Assembly (NCBI GenBank): GCA_963849695.1 | Contig: CAWKIT010000004.1 | Span: 78,033 to 142,032, forward strand | DNA: 64,000 bases | Reading direction: 5' to 3' | Origin: DASSUW01 sp963849695 | GTDB lineage: Bacteria; Actinomycetota; Thermoleophilia; Solirubrobacterales; Solirubrobacteraceae | Shown here: positions 35,553 through 44,572 of the stretch, piece after piece | Numbering within the stretch: position 1 is the stretch's first letter | Layout of the letters: each line of letters opens with the position of its first letter | The notes under the pieces: model-generated | Database searches by the model: none | Seen by the model: the letters and a program-made list of their open reading frames with translations, nothing else | Told to the model about the DNA's origin: nothing | Translations under genes and position numbers: made by a program

Positions 35553-38011
35553 GCAGGCCTCCGGACCTCGACCAGCGGCTCGCCGAGCAGGTTGGCCGGT
35601 GCGCCACGGACGCCCTCGCCGACGAACACCGAGCCGGCGGGAACCGCCGCCCGCAGCTTGACCGTGCCCTCGATCCGGGTGCCGTTGGTGCCGACCTCGA
35701 CCCGCTCGCCCTCGCGCACGCCGAGCTTGTCGGCGTCGGCCGGCGACAGCTCGACCGTCTGCTGCGGGATCAGGAACTGCAGGATCGGCGAGACGTCGAC
35801 CTCCTTCGCCGCCCACAGGCTGCGGAACGTCCCGAGCCGGAGCCTGCCGTCACCGGCGGCGGGCGCCGCCGGCGGCACGTCGAGGTCCCCGCCCTCCCAG
35901 CCCTGCCACTCGGTCGTCCGCTGCGGCCACCGCACGCCGCGGCCGCCGATCTCGTCGAGCGTGAGCCCGGCGTAGAACGGCACGGCTTCGAACACCTGCT
36001 GCGAGGCGGCGGCGCCGGTGAGCACGCCGAGGTCGCCGAGGTCGGAGATCACCTGCCACAGCGGCCGCACGCCGGTGCCGGGCAGCCCCGAGCGCCCCTT
36101 CGGCCGGCCGATCGCCACCCGCAGGCGCTGCACGCGCCCGTCGAGGTTCGTGACCGTGCCCTCCTTCTCGGGGTACGCCTCGCCGGGGAACACCACGTCG
36201 GCGTGCTCGCGCACGGTGTCGGTCAGCAGGGTCTCGACCGCGATCACGCTCTGCGCGGTGCCGAGCGCCTTCTCCCACAGCGCGCGGTCGGGGAAGTAGC
36301 GGACCGGGTCGGCGTAGTTCAGCCAGACGGTCGACAGCTCGCCGTCGGCGAGCCCCTCGGCGATGCCGCGGGCGTCGCGCCCAGGCTCCGCGACCTCGGA
36401 GAACCCGGGCCCGTGGCCGGGAGCGAAGCCCACCTCGCGCAGCCCGCGCGCGTTCGGCACCGACGGGACCTCGAGCAGCCCCGCCCCCGTGCGCGCCAGC
36501 CCGAGCCGGCCGGCGAGGTTGAGCAGCGCCCGCGCGCCCGCCGCGGTGAGCGCGCGGTCGCCGTAGACGATCACCAGGTCGTCGCCGGCGTCGCGCAGCC
36601 AGCCGGCGAGGTCGCGCATCGCCTGCGCGTTGGAGCCGGCGGCGGTCGCCGCGCCGGCGAGGTTGCCCTCGTCGCCCGCCAGGGCGGCCTCGAGCGCCAC
36701 CAGCAGCCCGTCGCCGCCGCCCGGCGCGATCCGCTGCACGACGCGCGCCTGCGAGTCGAGCGCGGTCGGCCGCGCGCTGACCACCGCCAGGTCCACGTGG
36801 TGGCGCCGCACGCCCTTGCGGATCCGCAGGTCGAGCACCGGCGCCTCGTCGATCGGGTCGCACTCGACGACCAGCACGGCGTGCGCGAACTCGAGGTCGG
36901 GGATCGTCGCCTGCAGCGCCGGGTCGGCCAGCGCGCGCGCGACGTCGAGCGGCAGCTCGCCGCCCGGCCGCGAGGCCAGGTGGCCGGAGCCGAGGCGCTC
37001 GCGGAACAGCCGCTGCAGCAGGAAGGCTTCCTCGTTGGTGGTCTCGCCGCCGGCGACGGCCGCTGCACGCGCGCCCGACTTCTTCAGAGCCGCGTCCGCC
37101 GCAGCCAGCGCCTTCTCCCACGACGCCGGCATCAGCTCGGTGCCCTCGCGCACCAGCGGCTCGACGATCCGCTCGTCGACGTGCACGGCCTGGTAGCCGA
37201 ACCGCCCGCGGTCGCACACCCAGCCGTCGTCGACCTCGGGGTGGTCGCGCGCGAGCACGCGCATCACGCGCTCGTCGCGCACGGTCAGCTCGACGTTGCA
37301 GTGCGCCGGGCAGCCGGGGCACACCGTGCCCGCGCCCTCGATGTCCCACGGCCGCGCCCGGAACCGGTACGCGCGCGAGGTCAGCGCGCCCACCGGGCAC
37401 AGCTCGATGATGTTGCCCGAGAACGGGCCGACGTACGGGTGGCCGTCGAACGTGCCGACGTACGAATGCGCCCCGCGCTCGAGCAGGATCAGCTGGTAGT
37501 CCTCGCTGATCTCCTGCGAGAAGCGCACGCAGCGGTAGCAGAGGATGCAGCGCTCGCGGTCGATCGCGATCAGCGGCGACAGCTCGAGCGGCTTCTTGAA
37601 GTGCCGCTTGGGCTCGATGAAGCGCGACGTGCCGGGGCCCCACCCGTACGTGATGTCCTGCAGCGGGCACTCGCCGCCCTTGTCGCACACCGGGCAGTCG
37701 AGCGGGTGGTTGATGAGCAGGAACTCGACCACCGCCCGCTGCGCGTCGTGCACGCGGTCGGTCTGGGTGTGCACGACCATGCCGTCGCGCACGGGGGTCG
37801 AGCAGCCGGTCTGGAGCTTCGGGATGCCCTCGATCTCGACCAGGCACATGCGACACGCGCCAACCGGCTGGCCGAGCTTGGGCTCGTAGCAGAAGACCGG
37901 GATCTCGACGTCGCCGTACTTGGCGGCGTCGACCAGCATCGCGCCCTCCGGCGCGCTGACCTCGAGGCCGTCGATCGAGAACGTGACCATGTTGACCCGC
38001 GGCCTGGGCAT
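35549..38011 (-). CDS. nuoG: NADH-quinone oxidoreductase subunit G
   Basis: An 820-residue iron-sulfur subunit of the NADH-oxidising arm. A [2Fe-2S] ferredoxin domain (CYEPKLGQPVGACRMCLVEI) comes first. A His/Cys-ligated cluster region (HPLDCPVCDKGGECPLQ), further clusters (CILCYRCVRF, CPGCPAHCNVEL) and a molybdopterin-oxidoreductase-like C-terminal domain without cofactor motifs follow. The ATG start overlaps the nuoF stop. Confidence 0.96.
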   Translation of the reverse strand: MPRPRVNMVTFSIDGLEVSAPEGAMLVDAAKYGDVEIPVFCYEPKLGQPVGACRMCLVEIEGIPKLQTGCSTPVRDGMVVHTQTDRVHDAQRAVVEFLLINHPLDCPVCDKGGECPLQDITYGWGPGTSRFIEPKRHFKKPLELSPLIAIDRERCILCYRCVRFSQEISEDYQLILLERGAHSYVGTFDGHPYVGPFSGNIIELCPVGALTSRAYRFRARPWDIEGAGTVCPGCPAHCNVELTVRDERVMRVLARDHPEVDDGWVCDRGRFGYQAVHVDERIVEPLVREGTELMPASWEKALAAADAALKKSGARAAAVAGGETTNEEAFLLQRLFRERLGSGHLASRPGGELPLDVARALADPALQATIPDLEFAHAVLVVECDPIDEAPVLDLRIRKGVRRHHVDLAVVSARPTALDSQARVVQRIAPGGGDGLLVALEAALAGDEGNLAGAATAAGSNAQAMRDLAGWLRDAGDDLVIVYGDRALTAAGARALLNLAGRLGLARTGAGLLEVPSVPNARGLREVGFAPGHGPGFSEVAEPGRDARGIAEGLADGELSTVWLNYADPVRYFPDRALWEKALGTAQSVIAVETLLTDTVREHADVVFPGEAYPEKEGTVTNLDGRVQRLRVAIGRPKGRSGLPGTGVRPLWQVISDLGDLGVLTGAAASQQVFEAVPFYAGLTLDEIGGRGVRWPQRTTEWQGWEGGDLDVPPAAPAAGDGRLRLGTFRSLWAAKEVDVSPILQFLIPQQTVELSPADADKLGVREGERVEVGTNGTRIEGTVKLRAAVPAGSVFVGEGVRGAPANLLGEPLVEVRRPA

Positions 38012-39366
38012 CAGGCGACCGCCGTCGTCGGCTCGACGTCCGCCGGATCGAGCATCGGGTACGGCCCGGCCTGGCGGCCGCGATTGACCTGCGGGATCGC
38101 CGCGCCCAGCCCGTTCTCCTCGCGCGCCGCCTCGATGTGCGCCTCGAACTCCTCGCGGAAGTGCTTGATCATCGAGCCGATCGGCATCGCCATCGAGTCG
38201 CCGAGCACGCACAGGCAGTTGCCGATGATCTGCTCCTGGACCGAGGCCATGATGTCGAGGTCCATCGGCGTCGCCTCGCCGGTCTGGACGCGCTCGAGCA
38301 TCTTCACGGTCCAGTTCGTCCCCTCGCGGCACGGCGTGCACTTGCCGCAAGACTCGTGGCGATAGAACTTCGCCGTCTTCAGCGCGACGTCGACGATCGA
38401 GATCGAGTCGTCGACGATGATGATCGAGCCCGAGCCGAGCATCGAGCCGGCCTTGGCCATCGAATCGAAGTCGTACGCGAGGTCGAGGTACTCGTCGCTG
38501 CCGGGGAGCACGGGCGCGGACGAGCCGCCCGGAAACCAGGCCTTGATCGTGCGGCCCTCGGGCGGACCGCCGGCGAGGCCGTAGATGATCTCGCGCGACG
38601 GAGTGCCGAGCACGACCTCGTAGTTGCCGGGCCGCTGCACGCAGCCCGAGATCGAGACGACCTTCGTGCCGGTCGAGGTCTCGGTCCCGATCTTGGCGAA
38701 CTCGGCGCCACCGATCCGCATGACGACCGGGACATTCATCAGCGTCTCGACGTTGTTGATCAGCGTCGGCCCCCTGTAGAGGCCCTGGACGGCCGGGAAC
38801 GGCGGCTTCAGCCGCGGGTTGCCACGCTTGCCCTCGAGCGCGTCGAGCAGCGCGGTCTCCTCGCCGCAGATGTAGGCGCCGGCGCCGCGGTGCACCACGA
38901 GGTCGAGCGTGTGGTCGGAGCCGAGGATGCGCTCGCCGAGGTAGCCGGCGGCACGCGCCTCGGCCACCGCGGCGTCGAGCACGTCGGCGGGGACCATGTA
39001 CTCCCCCCGGATGAAGATGAACGCCTTGTTGGCGCCGATCGCGTAGGCGCCGATGATGATCCCCTCGATCAGCTGATGCGGGTTCTTCTGCATCAGCTCG
39101 CGGTCCTTGAACGCGCCGGGCTCGGACTCGTCGGCGTTACAGACGAGGTACTTGTCCATCGTCCCCCTGGGGATGAAAGACATCTTCTTGCCCATTGCGA
39201 AGCCGGCGCCGCCGCGACCGCGGACGGCGGAGTCGAGCATCTGCTGCATCACGTCCTCCGGCTCCATCTGCAGCGCCTTGCGCAGCATGTCGTAGCCGCC
39301 GCGCGCGGCGTAGCCGTCGAGCGTGGCGAGCGCCGGGTCGTCGATGTCCTTGAAGAGGAGCTCCAC
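38011..39366 (-). CDS. nuoF: NADH-quinone oxidoreductase subunit F
   Basis: A 451-residue NADH-binding, FMN-carrying subunit. GRGGAGFAMGKK binds FMN, GAGAYICGEETALL binds NADH, and ESCGKCTPCREGT with a later Cys in NCLCVLGD holds the N3 cluster. The GTG at 39366 overlaps the nuoE stop and gives the usual family length. Confidence 0.96.
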   Translation of the reverse strand: MELLFKDIDDPALATLDGYAARGGYDMLRKALQMEPEDVMQQMLDSAVRGRGGAGFAMGKKMSFIPRGTMDKYLVCNADESEPGAFKDRELMQKNPHQLIEGIIIGAYAIGANKAFIFIRGEYMVPADVLDAAVAEARAAGYLGERILGSDHTLDLVVHRGAGAYICGEETALLDALEGKRGNPRLKPPFPAVQGLYRGPTLINNVETLMNVPVVMRIGGAEFAKIGTETSTGTKVVSISGCVQRPGNYEVVLGTPSREIIYGLAGGPPEGRTIKAWFPGGSSAPVLPGSDEYLDLAYDFDSMAKAGSMLGSGSIIIVDDSISIVDVALKTAKFYRHESCGKCTPCREGTNWTVKMLERVQTGEATPMDLDIMASVQEQIIGNCLCVLGDSMAMPIGSMIKHFREEFEAHIEAAREENGLGAAIPQVNRGRQAGPYPMLDPADVEPTTAVA

Positions 39367-39998
39367 TACGCGCCCTTCCAGTGCTCCACCGCGGACTTGC
39401 GCCGCTTGAGCTGCTTGTCCGGCAGCACCTCGCGCCTCGCTTTGACGTCGTCGACGATGCGCGCGCAGTCCTCGGCCTCGAGCGGGCCGACGTACTCGCC
39501 GTCGACCGACGCCATCGGCGCGATGTCGCACGCCCCGAGGCACTCGAACGACTGCACGTGGAACTCGGGGTCGTCGCCGGCCGCGCTCAGCATCTCCTCG
39601 TAGATCGCGTCGGCGCCGAGCAGCGAGCACGAGATGTTCGTGCAGACGTAGACGTCGTGGCTGCCCTTCGGCGTCGTCGAGAACATGTCGTAGAACGTCG
39701 CCACCGCGGTCAGGTACGCGGGGGTGAGCCGCAGCACGCAGGCCGCCTGCTCGATCGCGGTCGGCGAGCACCAGCCGTGCTCGCGCTGGACGATGTGCAG
39801 CGCCGGGATCGCCGCCGAGCGGGTGTCCGGGTACAGCACCATCCTCGCCTCGATCTCCGCGCGCACCTCCGGCGGCACCGGCGTGGTGGCCGGGTCGGGG
39901 ACGACGGCCGGGTCCTTGGTGAGGTCGGCCGCCTCGTCCCAGCCGGGGACGCGCGACCCGTGGGCGAAGCGCGGAACCTTGGTCGGGTCGATCGCCAT
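39366..39998 (-). CDS. nuoE: NADH-quinone oxidoreductase subunit E
   Basis: A 210-residue thioredoxin-fold subunit with a [2Fe-2S] cluster. The ligands are in VCTNISC and FECLGACDIAP. The 45-residue N-terminal extension before the core is Pro/Asp-rich, and the Lys-rich tail runs on past the usual end. Both ends overlap neighbouring nuo genes. Confidence 0.95.
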   Translation of the reverse strand: MAIDPTKVPRFAHGSRVPGWDEAADLTKDPAVVPDPATTPVPPEVRAEIEARMVLYPDTRSAAIPALHIVQREHGWCSPTAIEQAACVLRLTPAYLTAVATFYDMFSTTPKGSHDVYVCTNISCSLLGADAIYEEMLSAAGDDPEFHVQSFECLGACDIAPMASVDGEYVGPLEAEDCARIVDDVKARREVLPDKQLKRRKSAVEHWKGA

Positions 39999-41264
39999 TA
40001 CCTGTCGATCCCGCCCATGATGGGATCGAGCATCGCGAGCGTGGCGATCAGGTCGGCGAGGTAGAGGTCCTGCACCATCGGCCTGAACGCCTGCAGGTTC
40101 ACGAACGACGGGTCGCGCATGTGCACGCGCGCGGGCTTGGAGGACCCGTCGGCGCGGATGAACACGCCCATCTCGCCGCGCGGCGACTCGATCGGGAGGT
40201 AGTACTCGCCCGGCGGCACCCGGAAGCCCTCGGTGACGAGCTTGAAGTGGTGGATCAGCGCCTCCATCGAGGTCGCGAGCTCGTGCCGCGGCGGCAGCAC
40301 GTACTTGCGGTTGTCGGACACGTACGGGCCCTCGGGGAGCCCGTCGAGCGCCTGCTCGATGATCTTCACCGACTCCCTCAGCTCGGCCATCCGCACCCGG
40401 TAGCGGTCGTAGTTGTCACCGACGGTGCCGACCGGGATCTTGAACTCGAAGTGGTCGTAGCTCGAGTACGGGTCGGCCTTGCGCAGGTCCCACGGGTTGC
40501 CGGCCGCGCGCAGCAACGGTCCGGTGACGCCGAGGTCCAGCAGCGTCTGCTCGTCGACCACGCCGGTGCCGCGCAGGCGCTGGAGCACGATCTGGTTGGA
40601 GTCGATCAGGTTCTCGTACTGGTCGGCCCGCGCCGGGTACCCGGCGCAGAACTTGCGCACCTTGTCGGCCCAGCCCACCGGGATGTCCTCCGCCACGCCG
40701 CCGACCTGGAAGTAGCGCGTGTGCATGCGCTGGCCCGACGACATCTCGAACAGGTCGAGCACCGCGTCGCGGTCGCGCCAGCCGTACCAGAACACCGAGA
40801 TCGCGCCGAGGTCGAGCCCGCCGGTGGCCAGCCACAGCATGTGCGAGGCGATCCGGTTGAGCTCGAGGTGGATGACGCGCAGGTACTGGGCGCGCGGCGG
40901 GACGTCGAGGTCGAGGATCTTCTCGACGCAGCAGCAGTACGCCATCGCGTTGAAGTAGTAGGAGAGGTAGTCCATCCGCTCGATGACGGGGATGACCTTC
41001 CAGTACGACTTGTCCTCGGCGGTCTTCTCGATGCCGGTGTGGAGATAGCCGATGATCGGCTTGACGTCGCGCACCACCTCGCCCTCGAGCGTGGTGATGA
41101 GGCGCAGGACGCCGTGCGTGGCGGGGTGGTGGGGACCGAGGTTGAGGGTCAGCAGCTCCTCGTGCTCGGGGTGCGCGAGGTGCTCGAGCTCGACCGACTC
41201 TTCCTGGCGGCGGTAGGTGATGCCGCCGGGGCGACTCGGTGGTGTCGGTGGAGACCTCGCTCAC
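39998..41264 (-). CDS. nuoD: NADH-quinone oxidoreductase subunit D (one frameshift)
   Basis: About 421 residues read across one extra base in a run at 41228-41231. The NuoD fold derives from the hydrogenase large subunit and forms the quinone site. The start is the GTG at 41264, overlapping the nuoC stop. After the shift the sequence reads LTLNLGPHHPATHGVLRL, the conserved quinone-site histidine loop, then GYLHTGIEKTAEDK and ASSMEALIHHFK-type stretches near the end. Ignoring the frameshift would lose the first 60 residues, including this loop. Confidence 0.94.
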
Positions 41265-41773
41265 TGCCAGTACCCGGGGTTGTGGGGCTCGTTGTGCGTG
41301 AACAGCACGGGCTCACCGCCGATCGGGAAGTCGCGCCGCTGCGGATGGCCCTCGTAGTCCTCGGGCATCAGGATGCGGCGCAGGTCGGGATGCTCGTCGA
41401 AGATCACCCCGAACATGTCGTAGATCTCGCGCTCCTGGTGGTCCGCGGTCGGCCACTGGGGCGTCACCGACAGCACGTTGGGCGCGTCGAGCGGGACCCG
41501 CAGCTTGACCGTGATGCGGTCGACCTCGGTCATGTCGAGCAGCTCGTAGTCGACGCCTAAGCGCGGCTCCTCCGGGTAGTAGTCGACGCCGTGGACGCTG
41601 GCCAGGAAGCGGAAGCCGCGGTCCTTGAGGTGTGCCAGCGTCTCGCGCACCACCGGCGGCGCGATCGTGAGCGTCGCCTTGTCGCGGAAGTACGTCGTGT
41701 CCACCACCGCGTCGGCGCCGTGGGCGTCGCGCAGCTCCTGGGCGATCAGCTCCAGGCCGGTGGCGTCAGGCAC
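41261..41773 (-). CDS. nuoC: NADH-quinone oxidoreductase subunit C
   Basis: A 170-residue peripheral subunit of the 30-kDa type. The signature ADHQEREIYDMFGVIFDEHPDL, split by family convention around EREIYDMFG, and RRDFPIGGEPV near the end are clear. The GTG start overlaps the nuoB end by eight bases. Confidence 0.95.
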   Translation of the reverse strand: MPDATGLELIAQELRDAHGADAVVDTTYFRDKATLTIAPPVVRETLAHLKDRGFRFLASVHGVDYYPEEPRLGVDYELLDMTEVDRITVKLRVPLDAPNVLSVTPQWPTADHQEREIYDMFGVIFDEHPDLRRILMPEDYEGHPQRRDFPIGGEPVLFTHNEPHNPGYWQ

Positions 41774-42452
41774 TCGTGCCTTCTCCGCCGCCGGTCACGC
41801 CGATCGAGTGGGCGGCGACGGGCTCGATCGCGAGCTCGGACTCGACGAACTCCTCGGTGCCGCGGCCGCCGTAGCGCGTGCGCCACGCCATGTCCGGCTT
41901 GGACATGATCATCGCGCGCAGCTTCAGGATCCCGTACAGGAGCGCCTCCGGCCGCGGCGGGCAGCCCGGGATGTGGACGTCGACGGGCATGAACTTGTCC
42001 GCCGGCACGATCGCGTAGTTGTTGAAGACGCCCATCGACGACGAGCAGGCGCCCATCGCGACCGCCCACTTCGGCTCGAGCATCTGGTCGTAGACGCGCC
42101 GGACGACCGGCGCCATCTTGATCGAGACGCGGCCGGAGAGGATCAGCAGGTCGGCCTGGCGCGGCGAGGCGCGGAGCGCCTCGAAGCCGAAGCGCGCGAC
42201 GTCGACGCGCGCGGCGACGATGCCCATCATCTCGATCGCGCAGCAGGCGAGGCCGAAGGTGGCGGGCATGATCCCGTTCGCCCGCGCCCAGTTCGCGGCC
42301 TTGTCCATCGTCGTGGTGAGGACGCGCTCCTCGACGTACGCGTCCAGGTCCGTCCCCTCGAGGTCCCCGGTGAGCATCTGGCGGGCGCGCAGCTGGCGCG
42401 CGCGGAACTCACCGTCCGGCCCCGCGCCCAGGCGCTCGCGCCTCACCTCCAT
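41766..42452 (-). CDS. nuoB: NADH-quinone oxidoreductase subunit B
   Basis: A 228-residue subunit carrying cluster N2, the last electron carrier before quinone. The ligands are the adjacent Cys70-Cys71 in GLACCAIEMM, one in GACSSSMGVF and one in IPGCPPRPEA. The ATG at 42452 overlaps the nuoA stop by ten bases and is preferred to the longer frame. A 45-residue C-terminal extension follows the core. Confidence 0.95.
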   Translation of the reverse strand: MEVRRERLGAGPDGEFRARQLRARQMLTGDLEGTDLDAYVEERVLTTTMDKAANWARANGIMPATFGLACCAIEMMGIVAARVDVARFGFEALRASPRQADLLILSGRVSIKMAPVVRRVYDQMLEPKWAVAMGACSSSMGVFNNYAIVPADKFMPVDVHIPGCPPRPEALLYGILKLRAMIMSKPDMAWRTRYGGRGTEEFVESELAIEPVAAHSIGVTGGGEGTSA

Positions 42453-42805
42453 TCCAGCGCCCCTCTTCGCCACACGTAGATGAAGGCGATCGCCAGCAGG
42501 ACGATGAAGACGATCGTCTCGATCAGCGCGAACGTCCCGAACGCCTCGAGCTGGATGGCGACCGGGAACAGGAAGATCACCTCGATGTCGAACAGGATGA
42601 ACAGCATCGCGATCAGGTAGAAGGAGATGCCGAAGCGCATGTTGCGCTTGACCTCGGAGGGCAGCCCGCTCTCATAGGGATCGGTCGTCGCGGCCCGGCG
42701 CTTGTGGTCGCGCGGGCCCAGCACCGTGTTGAGGAACGCGAACACGAGGCCGAGGATCGCCCCCAGCCCGACGAAGACCAGAGCGGGTGCGTAGGACTGG
42801 ATCAC
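42443..42805 (-). CDS. nuoA: NADH-quinone oxidoreductase subunit A
   Basis: A 120-residue, three-helix membrane subunit. YESGLPSEVKRNMRFGISFYLIAMLFILFDIE, read in two family blocks, marks it clearly (YESG loop and FDIEVIF). It is the first gene of the nuoABCDEFGHI operon and starts with GTG. A dyad lies about 20 bp upstream. Confidence 0.95.
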   Translation of the reverse strand: MIQSYAPALVFVGLGAILGLVFAFLNTVLGPRDHKRRAATTDPYESGLPSEVKRNMRFGISFYLIAMLFILFDIEVIFLFPVAIQLEAFGTFALIETIVFIVLLAIAFIYVWRRGALEWR

Positions 42806-42824
42806 CTAGCGGAATTCATAGCAC

Positions 42825-42845
42825 TTTGTAACGATGTGTTACTTA
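42825..42845 (-). promoter_or_regulatory. Inverted repeat upstream of nuoA, candidate operator
   Basis: GTAAC and GTTAC flank a five-base spacer (GTAACGATGTGTTAC), and the symmetry continues weakly outward. The site lies in an unusually AT-rich 69-bp gap, 20 bp before the nuoA GTG. On the coding strand TTGCCA lies upstream of it, so the dyad would overlap a promoter. It is not a clear match to the Rex consensus. Confidence 0.4.
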
Positions 42846-42874
42846 GTGGCAATCGGCTCTTGCCACGGCGGATG

Positions 42875-43315
42875 TCACGGCCAGCCCGAAGCTCTTACCC
42901 CGAGAGCGGCCACGACAAGTGCGGAAGCGGCCATCACGCCCATCTCGCGGCGCAGGATCGCCCCCACCAGCTCGTGCTGCTCGGCCTCCGGAAGGGCCTC
43001 GACGTCGGCCCTCCCCTCGAGGCCCCGCTGGGCCATCACGGTCTCGGCGGTCACGAGCCGCAACTGCTCGGCGACGAACGAGACGCCGAGCGGCACGAGC
43101 CCGTAGATCAGGTGCAGCTCCGGCAGGTCGCGGCCGGTCAGCAGCAGCACCGCTCCGTCGACCGCCTGCAGCATCACCAGTCCCTGCCCGACGCGAAGAG
43201 ATGGCCAGAAGCCGCGCCCGCGGCGGTGGCGCCACCAGCACCACGCGCCCCACAGGCCGGCGGCGGCGTTGACCGCGATCAGCGCGACGCCGAGGGCGAC
43301 GTGGAACGCCGTCAC
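42875..43315 (-). CDS. Unknown membrane protein upstream of nuoA
   Basis: A 146-residue protein from a GTG that overlaps the flavin reductase stop; the longer frame is not supported. It has about four hydrophobic segments (FHVALGVALIAVNAAAGLWG, LVMLQAVDGAVLLLTG, LIYGLVPLGVSFVAEQLRL, MGVMAASALVVAALGV). It looks like a small integral membrane protein, but I cannot name the family. It runs in the same direction as the nuo operon. Confidence 0.7.
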   Translation of the reverse strand: MTAFHVALGVALIAVNAAAGLWGAWCWWRHRRGRGFWPSLRVGQGLVMLQAVDGAVLLLTGRDLPELHLIYGLVPLGVSFVAEQLRLVTAETVMAQRGLEGRADVEALPEAEQHELVGAILRREMGVMAASALVVAALGVRASGWP

Positions 43316-43782
43316 GAGCGGTAGCCCCCCCGGAACCAGATCAGCGGCTCGCCGGCGCCCGCCTCGGCGGCCTCCACCGCGCCGATCCCGATCGTGTGAT
43401 CGCCGGCGGCGATCAGCCGCTCGAGCCGGCACCCGATCCACGCCAGCGCGCCGTCGATCACCGGTATCCCGTCGTGCACGGCATGCGGCACCCCGGCGAA
43501 CTTGTGCCGCTCGTCGGTCTTCGAGGCGAACAGCCGCGCGAGCTCCTCCTGGCCGGCGGCCAGGATGTTGACGCCGAAGCGGCCGGTCTCGCGCACGACC
43601 GGCAGCGTCCGCGACTCGTTGTCGAACGCCACCAGCAGGAGCAGCGGCTCCAGCGACAGCGAGCAGACCGCGTTGGCGGTCATGCCCACCGGGCCCTCGG
43701 GAGAGCCCGCGGTCACGACCGTGACGCCGGTCGCGAAGTGCCCCATGACGGAGCGGAAGCGCTCCGGCCCGACCTCCCTCAT
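43312..43782 (-). CDS. Flavin reductase-like protein (FMN-binding split barrel)
   Basis: A 156-residue protein of the flavin reductase-like domain family. ATGVTVVTA, GMTANAVCSLSLEPLLLLV and FGVNILAAGQEELARLFAS are the conserved blocks, and HTIGIGAVEAAE is near the end. Relatives reduce FMN or FAD with NAD(P)H for a partner monooxygenase. No monooxygenase is next to it. It overlaps both neighbours by four bases. Confidence 0.9.
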   Translation of the reverse strand: MREVGPERFRSVMGHFATGVTVVTAGSPEGPVGMTANAVCSLSLEPLLLLVAFDNESRTLPVVRETGRFGVNILAAGQEELARLFASKTDERHKFAGVPHAVHDGIPVIDGALAWIGCRLERLIAAGDHTIGIGAVEAAEAGAGEPLIWFRGGYRS

Positions 43783-44144
43783 CGGACGACGAGGGTTCCG
43801 GTCATGCCGAGCTGCTCGTGGTTGGCCACGGTGCACAGCATCTTGTAGTCGCCGCGCGCGAGCCGCACGGTCTCGCTCGCGCCCTCGCCCGGGAGCAGCG
43901 TCGTGATCTGGACCGGCTCGCCACTGCGCCGGCGGACGCGGAAGTTGTGCCCGAGCCTGCCGCGGTTGCTCACCGTGAACGTCAGGCGGCCGGCGCGGGC
44001 GCGCACGGACTGCGGCTCGATCAGGAAGTCGTCGAGCACGATCTCCACGCGCCCGCCGCGCGCCTGGACGGCCGGCGCCGGCTCGCCGCAGCCGCCGAGC
44101 GCGAGGGCCGCGAGTGCGGTGGCGATGGCACGGACGAGCAGCAT
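43779..44144 (-). CDS. Blue-copper (cupredoxin) lipoprotein
   Basis: A 121-residue protein. The leader ends in a lipobox LALGGC with Cys19 as the lipid site. A cupredoxin fold follows with type 1 copper ligands His66 (GHNF), Cys104, His109 and Met114 (MLCTVANHEQLGM). It should sit on the outer face of the membrane as a small electron carrier. It is divergent from the cytochrome c gene with only 20 bases between starts. Confidence 0.88.
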   Translation of the reverse strand: MLLVRAIATALAALALGGCGEPAPAVQARGGRVEIVLDDFLIEPQSVRARAGRLTFTVSNRGRLGHNFRVRRRSGEPVQITTLLPGEGASETVRLARGDYKMLCTVANHEQLGMTGTLVVR

Positions 44145-44164
44145 CGGGGGCGGGATTGTTCCGT

Positions 44165-44566
44165 ATGCTTGCGAGCTTCATGGCCCGCTCTCCCCGCCGA
44201 CTGATGGCCGTCGCGGCGCCGGCGGTCGCCGCGCTCGCGCTCGGCGCGTGCGGAACCGAGGGCATCGACGTCGCGCAGGACGACCCGAACTACGACGGCG
44301 CGGTGCTGTTCGCCGAGAACTGCGCCGGCTGCCACTCGCTCGACGTGGTGGGCGCGCACGGGTCGACCACCAACGTCAGCTCGCGCGAGCCACGGGACGG
44401 CCCGAACTTCAACGAGCGGCAGGAGTCGGTCGACGACGTGCTGTACGCGATTCGCAACGGCGGCTTCTCCTCGGGCCCGATGCCGCAGAACATCCTGACC
44501 GGCGAGGACGCTCAGAAGGTGGCCGAGTTCGTCGCGGAGTACTCGGGCGGCGGCGGCTCCGAATAG
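44165..44566 (+). CDS. Cytochrome c lipoprotein
   Basis: A 133-residue protein. The leader ends in lipobox LALGAC (Cys29). One c-type heme site, CAGCHS, has Cys53, Cys56 and His57, and the likely axial Met106 is in SSGPMPQN. ATG at 44180 is an alternative start that removes five residues. Together with the divergent cupredoxin it gives two lipid-anchored electron carriers on the outer face of the membrane. Confidence 0.9.
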   Translation: MLASFMARSPRRLMAVAAPAVAALALGACGTEGIDVAQDDPNYDGAVLFAENCAGCHSLDVVGAHGSTTNVSSREPRDGPNFNERQESVDDVLYAIRNGGFSSGPMPQNILTGEDAQKVAEFVAEYSGGGGSE

Positions 44567-44572
44567 CCGCGG

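Noticed and set aside
36203..38365. A 720-residue plus-strand frame opposite nuoG
   Set aside because: Its composition is that of an antisense shadow; nuoG on the other strand has all family motifs.
38011..39771. A 586-residue fusion of NuoF with an N-terminal domain
   Set aside because: The extra N-terminal part is an out-of-frame read of nuoE; the GTG at 39366 gives normal NuoF.
40416..41264. A separate 282-residue gene starting at the nuoD GTG
   Set aside because: After the first 15 residues it is an out-of-frame shadow; dropping one base joins it to nuoD.
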